Shown here: piece by piece, positions 25,259-33,215 of the stretch | Numbering within the stretch: the stretch's first letter is position 1 | Layout: every line of letters starts with the position of its first letter | NCBI GenBank assembly: GCA_030613065.1 | Contig: JAUWMQ010000016.1 | Location: 1 to 33,275 of the forward strand | DNA from: Candidatus Aegiribacteria sp. | Lineage (GTDB): Bacteria > Fermentibacterota > Fermentibacteria > Fermentibacterales > JCC-6 | Direction: 5' to 3' | DNA length: 33,275 nt | The notes under the pieces: generated by a model | Told to the model about the DNA's origin: nothing | The model's input: only the letters and a program-made list of their open reading frames with translations | Databases searched by the model: none | Position numbers and translations under genes: made by a program

Positions 25259-26028
25259 AGTCCCTTATTCCGTTCCTTATTGATAAGCAGAATTCTGTCA
25301 CCGGTGCGAAGCCCGAGAAGATCAGATGCACTCCCGCCACTGACAGCAATTTCCATTAAGTCCTGGCTGCCCTGAATAAATAGAACACCAGGATTATCTC
25401 CGTAGGTTTTAACCTCTGTAACAATTTCAACCTCCCCACCGGGGAGCTGCAGTAAGGCGGGATGATATGCGCTGGATACGGGTAACCAGAGAACAATATT
25501 ACCAAATTTATCTACATGGGCAACCGATACTTTCAGTCCGCCGGCCTCCCGTATCGGCTTCTCAATTACGGATGGAACGAGACTCTCTTTCTCAATCGGT
25601 TCCAGTGAATCCACCCACCCGGGGTCGATTATGAGTCTGGCTGCAGCCGGGGCGAAAACATCCCTTCCGTGGAATGTGCTGCTGAATCCAGCCTGCGGAT
25701 CAGGAAGTTTCCAGGCTTTGCCTATGGGCAGAAGTCCGAAAAGACCATTATCAGGCCCTGAATAGAAAACTCCAGTAACTTCGCAGATCACTCCTCTACG
25801 GGCAGTTCCCACTCCGGGATCGATCACTGCAACCACTACCGAACCCGCAGAGACATATTTATGGAAAACGGAGAGATGGAAAGCGCCTTCACTTACTGAT
25901 CCCGGCTTAACATTATGCGTCAGATCTACAATTGCTGTACCTTCAGAGCAGAGTGACAGTATCACCGCCTTCATCTGAGCGACATAGGTGTCAGATATTC
26001 CGAAATCTGAAAGCAGAAATACACTCAT
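25255..26028 (-). CDS. SAM hydroxide adenosyltransferase (SAM hydrolase, DUF62 family)
   Basis: Members of this family split S-adenosylmethionine to adenosine and methionine using water, and are related to fluorinases and chlorinases. The 257-residue protein shows LLSDFGISDTYVAQMKAVIL, VVAVIDPGVGTARRG, FYSGPDNGLFGLL, FHGRDVFAPAAA (the His, Arg and Asp of the hydrolase group), and a C-terminal domain with VDKFGNIVLWL. The hydrolase set being present argues against a halogenase, which is an inference. It overlaps both neighbouring genes by 4 bases. Confidence 0.9.
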   Translation of the reverse strand: MSVFLLSDFGISDTYVAQMKAVILSLCSEGTAIVDLTHNVKPGSVSEGAFHLSVFHKYVSAGSVVVAVIDPGVGTARRGVICEVTGVFYSGPDNGLFGLLPIGKAWKLPDPQAGFSSTFHGRDVFAPAAARLIIDPGWVDSLEPIEKESLVPSVIEKPIREAGGLKVSVAHVDKFGNIVLWLPVSSAYHPALLQLPGGEVEIVTEVKTYGDNPGVLFIQGSQDLMEIAVSGGSASDLLGLRTGDRILLINKERNKGL

Positions 26029-29000
26029 CTATATTTAAGAACCACAAGGGTCTGATCATCACCCTGCGGCGAACCCTTTGAATATGAGTTAACAGCATCC
26101 AGTATCCCGCTGGATATCTGGTGCGCGGAAAGGTCACGGTTTTTCAGGATAACCTTGTATAGTCTCTCTGTCCCGAATTCAAAGCCTGACGAATCCATTG
26201 CCTCTGTCATCCCATCTGTGTAGAGAACAAGCACATCTCCCGATTCAAGTTCCACTGTTCCGTGCTCATATATTGCCTCGGTTGAAAGCCCCAGAATAAG
26301 CCCACCTATGTCAAGCCAGTGGGGTTCCCCCTCCCTCTTTACAAGAATCGGAGGGTTATGCCCTGCGTTAACGTAAGTAAGGTTGCCCGAATCAAGGTCA
26401 AGCACGCCGTAGAAGAGACCGGTCAATATAGGATCTCCCTCGCCCAGAATAGAGGATTCGTTAACCTTCTGAATGATCGCGCTGATGGAATATATACTCT
26501 GCACGTAGGCTTCCAGATTGCCCTTAAGCCCCGCCATTGTAAGTGCCGCAGGGATACCTTTCCCGGCAACATCGGCCACCGCCAGTCCAAGGTTACGGTC
26601 AGGCAGGTTGAAAAAATCGTAGTAATCGCCCCCTACTTCACGGGCAGGCCTGTAGAAAATCTCTATATCGTAACCCTCAGGATTGGGAGGGCTATCCGGA
26701 AGGAGATCAAGCTGTATCTTCCGCGCCATGTTCAGTTCTTCCGATATGGCATGTCCGGCAGAGAACCTGTTAAGAAAAATATCAGGTATCCTGTTCCTGA
26801 TAATATCCGAGGTCAGCAGCTCCGGAGTTTCGGTAACCAGTCTTATCACTTCCATTCGTACTTTTCTATCAGGATCGGAGAATAATTCTGCAAGTTTAAC
26901 ATATATATCTGATATTGAATAGAGTTCAGGGTGCTTTCTGAGACCGCTTAATGCCTCCAGCCTCACATCTGACGCAGAATCATCAAAAGCGCTGATTATT
27001 ACTGGAAGTAGCTTTCCGGTAGATATGGAAACGTTGTCGAGCAGACCGGAAAGAGCATTGAGACGTACATAGGGATCTTCATCCTCAAACAGCTCCTTCA
27101 GAGTCGGATCAAGATATTCAGATTCATCATTTTCAAATTCTCCAAGCGCCATGGAGACAGCAGCCCTTACAGCCCGTTTCTCGTCATGTACCAGCGTACT
27201 GAGTGCATCGAACGTTTCGTTTGTTCTTACTCCAAGGTTCCGGATCGCTTTCACCAGCGATTTTCGAACGTCTGAAGAGGAATCCAGTCTGAATTCAGCT
27301 ATGAAATCGGAAACAGAATCACCGAGGTCACCCCTATTCCAGAGTATAAAGAATGGGAGAGCGGCTCTTTCCTTGAATTCACCGGTCTTAAGAATACCTG
27401 CAATCAGGTCAACAGATGCTTCAATAAGATCTGTCCTGCCAAGGCAGATGAGCTGGCTGAGAGCCTCCCTTCCTCCATAGTGATCCGATACCAGCACCTC
27501 AATCAGAAGGTCTCTTCTTATTCCTGTGTCCATGATAGTGTAGTATCGCAGCACCATGCTTGCGAATTCCCTGCTCAAGGCGATTCGTTCGTGGATAAGT
27601 TTCCAGAGGTTCTCCTTTTCCTCATGATCCAGGGAGAAATAGTTCATCAGCATGCAGCGCGAGACCGGAAGAATGTCCTCCTCTGCGAGATCGGTCCTGA
27701 TGGATTTTCTAACATCATCGCTGAAGAACCTGAGTCTGGCACCGATCCTCCATGCAAGCCTTCCCTTACCTCCTGGAGGCAGTCTGTCCATCAGGACCCA
27801 GAGCAGGTCGTTGAATTCGTGGTTGAACTCCTCAAGCTTCCTGTCCAGAAGCCCCACTATCAGGTTAGTCATCAATTCGGAGTTACCCTCTTCCATAACC
27901 TCGTTCAGCACATCGAATTCCCTGGGTTCAAGCGCGGGGAACTTGCTGCCTATGTACAGCATCAGACCTCGGCGGACTTCGAAAGATTGATCCTCAAGAA
28001 AATCACTGTAAATCTCTCCGCATTTCTCAGACATTCCCCACATGGTCAGACCCTGAATGAACCCTCCCCTGACTCTTGATTCAGAGTCAGTCACCGCCTC
28101 ATGCACAAGATCCTTAAACACAGGCAACGCAAGTACCCATTGCCGCCCGAGAGTTCCGGCAACCGCCATTCTAACTTCTGCATCACCTTTCGACATCATG
28201 ATCCTGTACATGCTTACAATCGACTCATCCGAATGGTCAGCAGAGCTTAAAAGCATATTAAGAACGTCAACAAGAACCACTCCGGACCTTTCGGAGGCGA
28301 TATGAAGAAGAAGTTTTGCCTTTACTTCATCGGAGAGGCTCTTATAGAAGCCGGCAAGGAAGTACCCGGCCCGTCTTACTCCGGGTTCCTCACTCCCGAT
28401 CAGCGTATCAGCAAACGCCCTGATAACCGGAGCATCCTTTTCAAGCAGCTCACGGATACCTCTGTCGATAGCCCACATCCTGACGTAATCACTGACAGTG
28501 ATATAAACTTCGCCGCTTCCGTAAATTCTTCTGAATGGATCAGCACCCCTGGCTGCTAGAGATCTGCTGTAGAGTTCTTCCAGTTCTTCATTGGATGGGA
28601 ATCTCTTATTCTCCTGTACAATGAGCCTGTCAAGAAATCTGAAGAGAACTCGTTTAAACACCGCCTCAGCAACAACAGGGTCGAAGGCAGCCAGAAGAAG
28701 TAGTTCAGCTTTCTCGAGGGCGGAAAGCCTGCGGAACCACCTTAGAGCCTCCCTGCCCTGTTCCAGTCTCCATTTCCGGTCTTTTGAGGGTTCCGGGAGT
28801 CTGACATGGGCGTCATTGTATGAATCGAAAATTTGGGCGATCTCCGTAGAGGATGTTGCAAGTATCAGTCTGTGCCTTGATTCTGTAGCTCTTGTCATAA
28901 GTGCAATAACCGTTGACCATAGCCGGGAGGGATACACATCCACCATTCTCCTGAGAGTATCAAGATCAAGGAAGACAGCGCAATCCTCCGGACCCGTAAG

Positions 29001-29639
29001 AAGCTGCACAACTTCCCTGGAGTTCAGATCTCGCGCAATTATCTCGATAGGGTTCATATTTTCCTGCGAGGCTTCCACCAGCAGTTTTCTCGCAATGGTG
29101 GTTTTTCCAGCTCCCAGGGATCCGCTGAGGCAGACGAATCCACGCCTTGCAAAAACTTCCCTGGCCTTCTCAAGTGAATCCAGATCAACGGAAAGCAGAT
29201 CAATATCACCATAGGATTGAAGCAGCCTGCTGCCTTCAGGATAGGGAAAGAATTCCCGGTTCAGGCTTCTTAGCCAGTCCTGAACCTGGTTACGCAGGAG
29301 TTCCCTGCCTTCGTTGGCCGATGAGAACGTCCAGCAGAGAGCTTTTCCCACAAGATACTGAACCGCATTATCATCCTCCGGTTCCTTCATAAAGCATATC
29401 CCGGCGATCGGGACAGCGTGCCGGAAGCAATTGTAGTAAATGTTTCTGAGTTCGGGAGAAAGAGGTCCGTTGATTATAAGCAGGAGAGCATCTGGAGTTG
29501 GAGTATCCGATCGGGAAATCAGAAGTTCATCAGCCCAGCGGGGAGGTATAAGAATATCAGCGTCTGTTTTTAGAATATCCCGGATGCCCCCGGGCAGTTC
29601 CCTGCTTTCAAATACTACCGAAAGAGTGAAGCTGTTCAC
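26025..29639 (-). CDS. STAND-like NTPase, HEAT-repeat and PP2C phosphatase fusion
   Basis: This 1204-residue protein has four parts. Residues 1-130 form an alpha/beta region of unknown kind. A P-loop NTPase follows, with Walker A GSLGAGKT at 173-180, Walker B AVFLDLD at 221-227, and a sensor-like RLILATSS near 260. Its layout resembles the nSTAND3 group. From about 400 to 960 are HEAT-like helical repeats (DPYVRLNALSGLL, ASDVRLEALSGL, DRKVRMEVIRLV). From about 970 is a SpoIIE/RsbU-type PP2C domain with all its metal sites: REVGGDYYDF, VADVAGKG, LYTDGMTEA and GDDQT. RsbU-type enzymes dephosphorylate a STAS protein. The STAS and RsbW-like genes lie just upstream, so this is probably the module's switch. 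The GTG start lacks a clear ribosome site. NTPase subgroup and trigger are inferred. Confidence 0.88.
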   Translation of the reverse strand: MNSFTLSVVFESRELPGGIRDILKTDADILIPPRWADELLISRSDTPTPDALLLIINGPLSPELRNIYYNCFRHAVPIAGICFMKEPEDDNAVQYLVGKALCWTFSSANEGRELLRNQVQDWLRSLNREFFPYPEGSRLLQSYGDIDLLSVDLDSLEKAREVFARRGFVCLSGSLGAGKTTIARKLLVEASQENMNPIEIIARDLNSREVVQLLTGPEDCAVFLDLDTLRRMVDVYPSRLWSTVIALMTRATESRHRLILATSSTEIAQIFDSYNDAHVRLPEPSKDRKWRLEQGREALRWFRRLSALEKAELLLLAAFDPVVAEAVFKRVLFRFLDRLIVQENKRFPSNEELEELYSRSLAARGADPFRRIYGSGEVYITVSDYVRMWAIDRGIRELLEKDAPVIRAFADTLIGSEEPGVRRAGYFLAGFYKSLSDEVKAKLLLHIASERSGVVLVDVLNMLLSSADHSDESIVSMYRIMMSKGDAEVRMAVAGTLGRQWVLALPVFKDLVHEAVTDSESRVRGGFIQGLTMWGMSEKCGEIYSDFLEDQSFEVRRGLMLYIGSKFPALEPREFDVLNEVMEEGNSELMTNLIVGLLDRKLEEFNHEFNDLLWVLMDRLPPGGKGRLAWRIGARLRFFSDDVRKSIRTDLAEEDILPVSRCMLMNYFSLDHEEKENLWKLIHERIALSREFASMVLRYYTIMDTGIRRDLLIEVLVSDHYGGREALSQLICLGRTDLIEASVDLIAGILKTGEFKERAALPFFILWNRGDLGDSVSDFIAEFRLDSSSDVRKSLVKAIRNLGVRTNETFDALSTLVHDEKRAVRAAVSMALGEFENDESEYLDPTLKELFEDEDPYVRLNALSGLLDNVSISTGKLLPVIISAFDDSASDVRLEALSGLRKHPELYSISDIYVKLAELFSDPDRKVRMEVIRLVTETPELLTSDIIRNRIPDIFLNRFSAGHAISEELNMARKIQLDLLPDSPPNPEGYDIEIFYRPAREVGGDYYDFFNLPDRNLGLAVADVAGKGIPAALTMAGLKGNLEAYVQSIYSISAIIQKVNESSILGEGDPILTGLFYGVLDLDSGNLTYVNAGHNPPILVKREGEPHWLDIGGLILGLSTEAIYEHGTVELESGDVLVLYTDGMTEAMDSSGFEFGTERLYKVILKNRDLSAHQISSGILDAVNSYSKGSPQGDDQTLVVLKYR

Positions 29640-29655
29640 GGAATGAGAACCACTT

Positions 29656-30075
29656 TCAGGTCAGAGGCCAGATAAGAGTGACCCTCGTTTTTCCTTCCGG
29701 GGTAAGACCGAATTCAACCCATTTGGCTAGATTACGGGCGATAAGGACTCCTCTGCCCCTTGTTAAAAGGAGCTCTTTCCCCTCTCCCGGATTGAAACCG
29801 AGGGCTTTCTCTGGTTCCCAGGACCCTTCGTCATCTATCAGAAAACGTATTCTGTTAGGAAGAATGCTGAAACTGATAGTAACATGCTTTTCAGGGTTAC
29901 TCTTGTTTCCGTGCTCAATCGCGTTCTTCGTAAGTTCGACAACTGCAATCGACAGTAACGACAGATCATCTTCCTCGACTTCTGCAGATCTTCCAATAGC
30001 TTCAACGATCAGCTGAAGAGTTTCGAGTACGGAAGAGTCACTTGGCAGGCGTATTTCTATAGGTTGCACAATCAT
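29656..30075 (-). CDS. RsbW-like anti-sigma factor kinase
   Basis: This 139-residue protein is an HATPase_c kinase of the RsbW/SpoIIAB type. It has the N box VELTKNAIEHGNKSN at about 46-60, the G1 box IDDEGSW near 80, and GRGVLIARNLAK near 107. These proteins hold a sigma factor or another target inactive and phosphorylate their STAS antagonist. No sigma gene of the matching kind is next to it, so the target is unknown. The ATG overlaps the STAS gene by 4 bases, and the NTPase-phosphatase gene follows after 16 bases. Confidence 0.9.
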   Translation of the reverse strand: MIVQPIEIRLPSDSSVLETLQLIVEAIGRSAEVEEDDLSLLSIAVVELTKNAIEHGNKSNPEKHVTISFSILPNRIRFLIDDEGSWEPEKALGFNPGEGKELLLTRGRGVLIARNLAKWVEFGLTPEGKTRVTLIWPLT

Positions 30076-30413
30076 TCTCCGAAACTATTCAACGCTTTCT
30101 GTTCATCAGTATATGTCTCAAAGATCGTAATCAACTTCGTAATAATGAACAATTCATGGATTTTCTTCGTGGCATTGAGAATCCTCAGAGCTCCACCGGC
30201 TCTCGACAGAGTGGTATGACCGGATACAATTACTCCAAGGCCGGAACTATCCATCCAGTTTACCTTTCCGAGGTCAAGAAGTACTTTCAATCTATCCTGC
30301 TCAACGGCTTTCTTGAATACATCCTTAACTTCAATAAGTTCGGGACCACCGATGATTTTGCCGGACAGACTAATAACAAGAACATCGTCCTTCATTTCCT
30401 GCTTGATATTCAA
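30072..30413 (-). CDS. STAS-domain anti-sigma factor antagonist (RsbV-like), TTG start
   Basis: This 113-residue STAS protein has the family phosphorylation segment NWMDSSGLGVIVSGH, with Ser56 or Ser57 the likely site. It also has VLVISLSGKIIGGPE and LRILNATKKIHELFIITKL. In the unphosphorylated form such proteins bind a RsbW-type kinase and free its target. The start is TTG at 30413, with GGGAGG six bases upstream. An open-frame TTG 15 codons earlier lacks such a site and precedes the conserved domain. It is the first gene after a good promoter, and heads the operon running through to cysS. Confidence 0.9.
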   Translation of the reverse strand: MNIKQEMKDDVLVISLSGKIIGGPELIEVKDVFKKAVEQDRLKVLLDLGKVNWMDSSGLGVIVSGHTTLSRAGGALRILNATKKIHELFIITKLITIFETYTDEQKALNSFGE

Positions 30414-30467
30414 TTTTTTCCTCCCGATAATTGTAAGTTTTTCAGAAACAAAAACCAATTCAGGTTT

Positions 30468-30495
30468 AATATAGTCCTAAAATACTTATTGACAA
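30468..30495 (-). promoter_or_regulatory. Promoter of the partner-switching operon
   Basis: On the minus strand TTGTCA (30490-30495) and TATATT (30468-30473) are separated by 16 bases. Each matches the consensus at 5 of 6 positions. Transcription would begin near 30461 with a leader of about 48 bases to the TTG start. The -35 overlaps the motif shared with 957-974. Confidence 0.6.
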
Positions 30496-30510
30496 ATTCC
30501 CTGCCTGTAT

Positions 30511-31521
30511 TCATGAGCAGGCAACATAATTCTCCCACTCGACAAATCCCAGTCTGTCAAGAAATTCCATAATGGATTTCCTCGCTCCGGGCAGCCTGGA
30601 TGCTATTACTACGGGTATGTCAGATCCTCCTGATAATGCACCAGGACCCATCACAGGTCTTCCTCTAAGCAGCACCCCGCCTCTGTTCTCAGAGGGGTCA
30701 ATAAAAGCCTCAATATGAAAACCATTATTCTGCAGACATTTTCCCAGTCTTCTCGCCGTCTGGCCGCTACCCGCCATGTAAACGGTTTTTCCCGACATGC
30801 ACGGCACATGTTCAAGGTACTTCGCCTTCAGCATATAGAAACTTGTGAGTGAGTAGGCACTGCTGGTTCTGGAAAGCCTGTCTGCATGATCCCTCCACCT
30901 GAGCAGAACCTCAGGTACACGGCTGAATCTGTAACCCCTGCTCCAGAGCCTCAGCCATAAATCGTAGTCCTCCGGCAGTTCTCTTTCAGTGTAGCCGCCT
31001 TCATCAAGAATATTCTGCCTGTGGAAAAAGGCACTGGGATGAGGTACAGGGCTTTCAATAAACAGGTTCTTCTCTATCTCTTCAGGTTCTGTCAGAGAGT
31101 TCAGCCAGTGTTCATAAAGCTTGTAACCACGGGTAATATATTCCCGGGGAAAACTCCGGACCTGGCAGGATACCACTGTCATGGGGCCCATGGATTCAGC
31201 AAGTCTGTGCTGTTTCTCTATTCTATGCGGCAGCGAGATATCGTCTGCATCCATCCGTGCAATCCATTTGCCGATGCATCTTTCCAGTCCTGTGTTCAGT
31301 GCGTCTACCAGTCCTGTACCGGTGGAATTGATAAGCTTGAACCTGGAATCCTTAGAACACCAGTCTTCCGCAATCAGGACAGACGAATCATCCGAGTTGT
31401 CATTTATCAGTACTGCTTCAATATCCCGGAAGGTCTGTCCCGCAATTGATACAAGCGCTTCATTGAAGTACTGCTCAGCGTTCCGGAATGGCAGCAGTAC
31501 CGATACAGCAGGGCTGATCAA
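30511..31521 (-). CDS. GT2 glycosyltransferase with a C-terminal Rossmann-like extension
   Basis: This 336-residue protein starts with a GT-A fold of family 2: VSVLLPFRNAEQYFNEAL, LINDNSDDSS, and IARMDADDISLPHRIEKQ (the DxD). ELPEDYDLWLRLWSRG is the ED motif near the acceptor. After about residue 240 comes a small alpha/beta domain (TVYMAGSGQTARRLGKCLQNNGFHIEAFID and DIPVVIAS) that resembles the nucleotide-binding part of sugar-modifying enzymes. The start is TTG at 31521, overlapping the TlpA-like stop by 4 bases, with no clear ribosome site. Translational coupling is likely. The sugar and acceptor are unknown. Confidence 0.85.
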   Translation of the reverse strand: MISPAVSVLLPFRNAEQYFNEALVSIAGQTFRDIEAVLINDNSDDSSVLIAEDWCSKDSRFKLINSTGTGLVDALNTGLERCIGKWIARMDADDISLPHRIEKQHRLAESMGPMTVVSCQVRSFPREYITRGYKLYEHWLNSLTEPEEIEKNLFIESPVPHPSAFFHRQNILDEGGYTERELPEDYDLWLRLWSRGYRFSRVPEVLLRWRDHADRLSRTSSAYSLTSFYMLKAKYLEHVPCMSGKTVYMAGSGQTARRLGKCLQNNGFHIEAFIDPSENRGGVLLRGRPVMGPGALSGGSDIPVVIASRLPGARKSIMEFLDRLGFVEWENYVACS

Positions 31522-32336
31522 TTCGTCAGGTTCAGAAGAGCCTGATGCAGTTCTTCAGGAGTTCTGACAAGCTGGCCGCATGCGTCACCTGCGCACGGCT
31601 GAGCGTAAGGATATCCGGGATTCGGAAGGTAAAGCTCTTCCATTGAAAGGATGTCTGCCGGTATGGAGGGATCGTAGAAATCCACTCCCTCCTCTCCCGC
31701 CAGATCAACAGCCACAGCCATAAGCATCTCTGTCAGGCTATCCGCTCCGAAGCCGACAACATTTATATGAAGTACCTGTTCTACAGACTCATGCCCTGAA
31801 GCGATGTCAGGAAGTGAACCTTCCGCAACTGCATTCCTGAAAAAACTCTCATCTCTGGTGCCTGCCGCTCTGATGATCTCATTCCCTCTTGAGTCGAATA
31901 CAACAGTGACAGGCAGTACATCCGAAAGATCCCAGTCATCCTTCAGCCTGGTTGCGTCGTTTTCATTGAGCCAGATCACAGGCATAGAGAGATTAACCTC
32001 CTCCCGGAATTGGAGCAGGATCTCAAGTTCCAGGTCGCCAAGGTCAACCGCAACAGCTGCGATACTGCCATCCATTGACCTGAATACCTCATCAATATGC
32101 GGCAGCTCTCCAACACATGGTGTACACCAGGTGGCCCAGAAATTCACGATAATCGGTTTCCCGACATTCTCAGAAAGAAAGCTGTCCAGAGCTTCTCTAC
32201 CTGTCATAAGCGGGCCCTGTACAACTTGACAGTCGTCCATAGCGGTATGGCTGCTGCTGTACCTGATAACAGGGAACAGAAAGATCAGAACTATGGGAAT
32301 CCAGAGGAAATCAGTAAGCTTTCTGTACGCAACCAT
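31518..32336 (-). CDS. TlpA-type membrane-anchored thioredoxin with a C-terminal extension
   Basis: This 272-residue protein has an N-terminal anchor (LWIPIVLIFLFPVIRY). A thioredoxin-like domain covers about 40-165 with the active site FWATWCTPCVGELP (CxxC at 71-74) and LPVTVVFDSRG, the cis-proline region. A further roughly 100 residues follow, not found in ordinary TlpA, carrying a second cysteine pair (PCAGDAC, C248 and C253). TlpA proteins reduce disulfides outside the cytoplasm. The neighbour on the upstream side is an iron-sulfur membrane protein, so electrons may come from there. The start overlaps that gene by one base. Confidence 0.85.
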   Translation of the reverse strand: MVAYRKLTDFLWIPIVLIFLFPVIRYSSSHTAMDDCQVVQGPLMTGREALDSFLSENVGKPIIVNFWATWCTPCVGELPHIDEVFRSMDGSIAAVAVDLGDLELEILLQFREEVNLSMPVIWLNENDATRLKDDWDLSDVLPVTVVFDSRGNEIIRAAGTRDESFFRNAVAEGSLPDIASGHESVEQVLHINVVGFGADSLTEMLMAVAVDLAGEEGVDFYDPSIPADILSMEELYLPNPGYPYAQPCAGDACGQLVRTPEELHQALLNLTN

Positions 32337-33214
32337 CAGCTCCTGGCCTGCTTCCTCAGGTCATGGTGTATTGCATCAACAGGGCAGACATCGATACATC
32401 TGCCGCACCTTATGCATTCTGCTGAGTTCGGTTCCTTGTAGATAGCCAGATCCACAGGGCACACAGATCTGCACCTGTCACATCTGATACACGAAGGATC
32501 AACCCTCATCCTGAAGATCGACGCCTTGCCTGCCAGCCCCCAGAAAGCGCCCAGCGGACATAGAACACGACAGAAAGGAAGTTTTGATGTAATTGACCAC
32601 AGAAGGACAAGAGCGAGCAGGACAATTTTCCATGTGAAGAGAAAACCCGTCTGAAAGGTTTCACCGGAATCATGGAGCACAAGAGGTATTCCCGCTGTAA
32701 GGGTCCCTGATGGACAGATTGCCTTGCAGAACCAGGGGTCACCGCCTGCACCAGGTACAGTTCTGAGAGTAAGAGGAAGAATAAAGACAAAAATAAAAAG
32801 GACCGCATACTTGGCATCCCGCCATTTAGCTGGAATCCTGAATTTCGGCGATGGAATCTTATAGAGAAGTCCTTGAAGAAGGCCGAAAGGACATATCCAG
32901 CCGCAGGCGAATCGGCCGGCTATGAAACCGAAAGTAAGCAGGAAGCCAATAACGCCGAGAAGTATGATTGAGTCCGGCCTTCCGGTCGCGATGCCTCCCA
33001 GGAATCCCTCCGATGACAATATATTCTGAACCGTTCCCACCGGGCATGCGAGAACACTTGAGGGGCACGAATAACAGTGCAGGCCTGGTATGCAGAACAT
33101 CTTGGATTTACCGGTAAAAATCGCCCCTTGAATCAACCCCTGAAAGTAAAGATTCGTAAGAATAAGTGCTGAGAACTGAACCAGGCGCCGGGCTTTTTCC
33201 CTGATCACCAGCAC
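32336..33214 (-). CDS. NapH-like 4Fe-4S membrane protein
   Basis: This 292-residue protein belongs to the NapH/YccM-like group of membrane iron-sulfur proteins. It has several hydrophobic segments (for example SIILLGVIGFLLTFGFIAG and YAVLFIFVFILPLTL). Cysteine motifs in the membrane part are RFACGWICPFGLLQG, WFCKAICPSG and PFCRVLCPLGAFWGL. At the C-terminus are two 4Fe-4S motifs, CIRCDRCRSVCPVD and CIRCGRCIDVCPVD. Another group (CIPGLHCYSCPSSVLACP) lies near the N-terminus. Such proteins pass electrons across or along the membrane. The GTG start is preceded by AGG at five bases. It precedes the TlpA-like gene with a one-base overlap. Confidence 0.9.
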   Translation of the reverse strand: MLVIREKARRLVQFSALILTNLYFQGLIQGAIFTGKSKMFCIPGLHCYSCPSSVLACPVGTVQNILSSEGFLGGIATGRPDSIILLGVIGFLLTFGFIAGRFACGWICPFGLLQGLLYKIPSPKFRIPAKWRDAKYAVLFIFVFILPLTLRTVPGAGGDPWFCKAICPSGTLTAGIPLVLHDSGETFQTGFLFTWKIVLLALVLLWSITSKLPFCRVLCPLGAFWGLAGKASIFRMRVDPSCIRCDRCRSVCPVDLAIYKEPNSAECIRCGRCIDVCPVDAIHHDLRKQARS

Positions 33215-33215
33215 A

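Noticed and set aside
25255-26028. Fluorinase or chlorinase instead of SAM hydrolase
   Set aside because: The FHGRD segment carries the His, Arg and Asp of the hydrolase group, and no halometabolite genes are nearby.
26319-29214. Long plus-strand open frames opposite the NTPase-phosphatase gene
   Set aside because: They mirror a strongly conserved minus-strand protein, show no domain features, and lack ribosome sites.
26025-30413. Reading the NTPase-HEAT protein as an antiphage defence gene
   Set aside because: STAND proteins often act in defence, but this one ends in an intact regulatory phosphatase, sits with its STAS/RsbW partners, and shares an operon with housekeeping genes. No defence neighbours are present.
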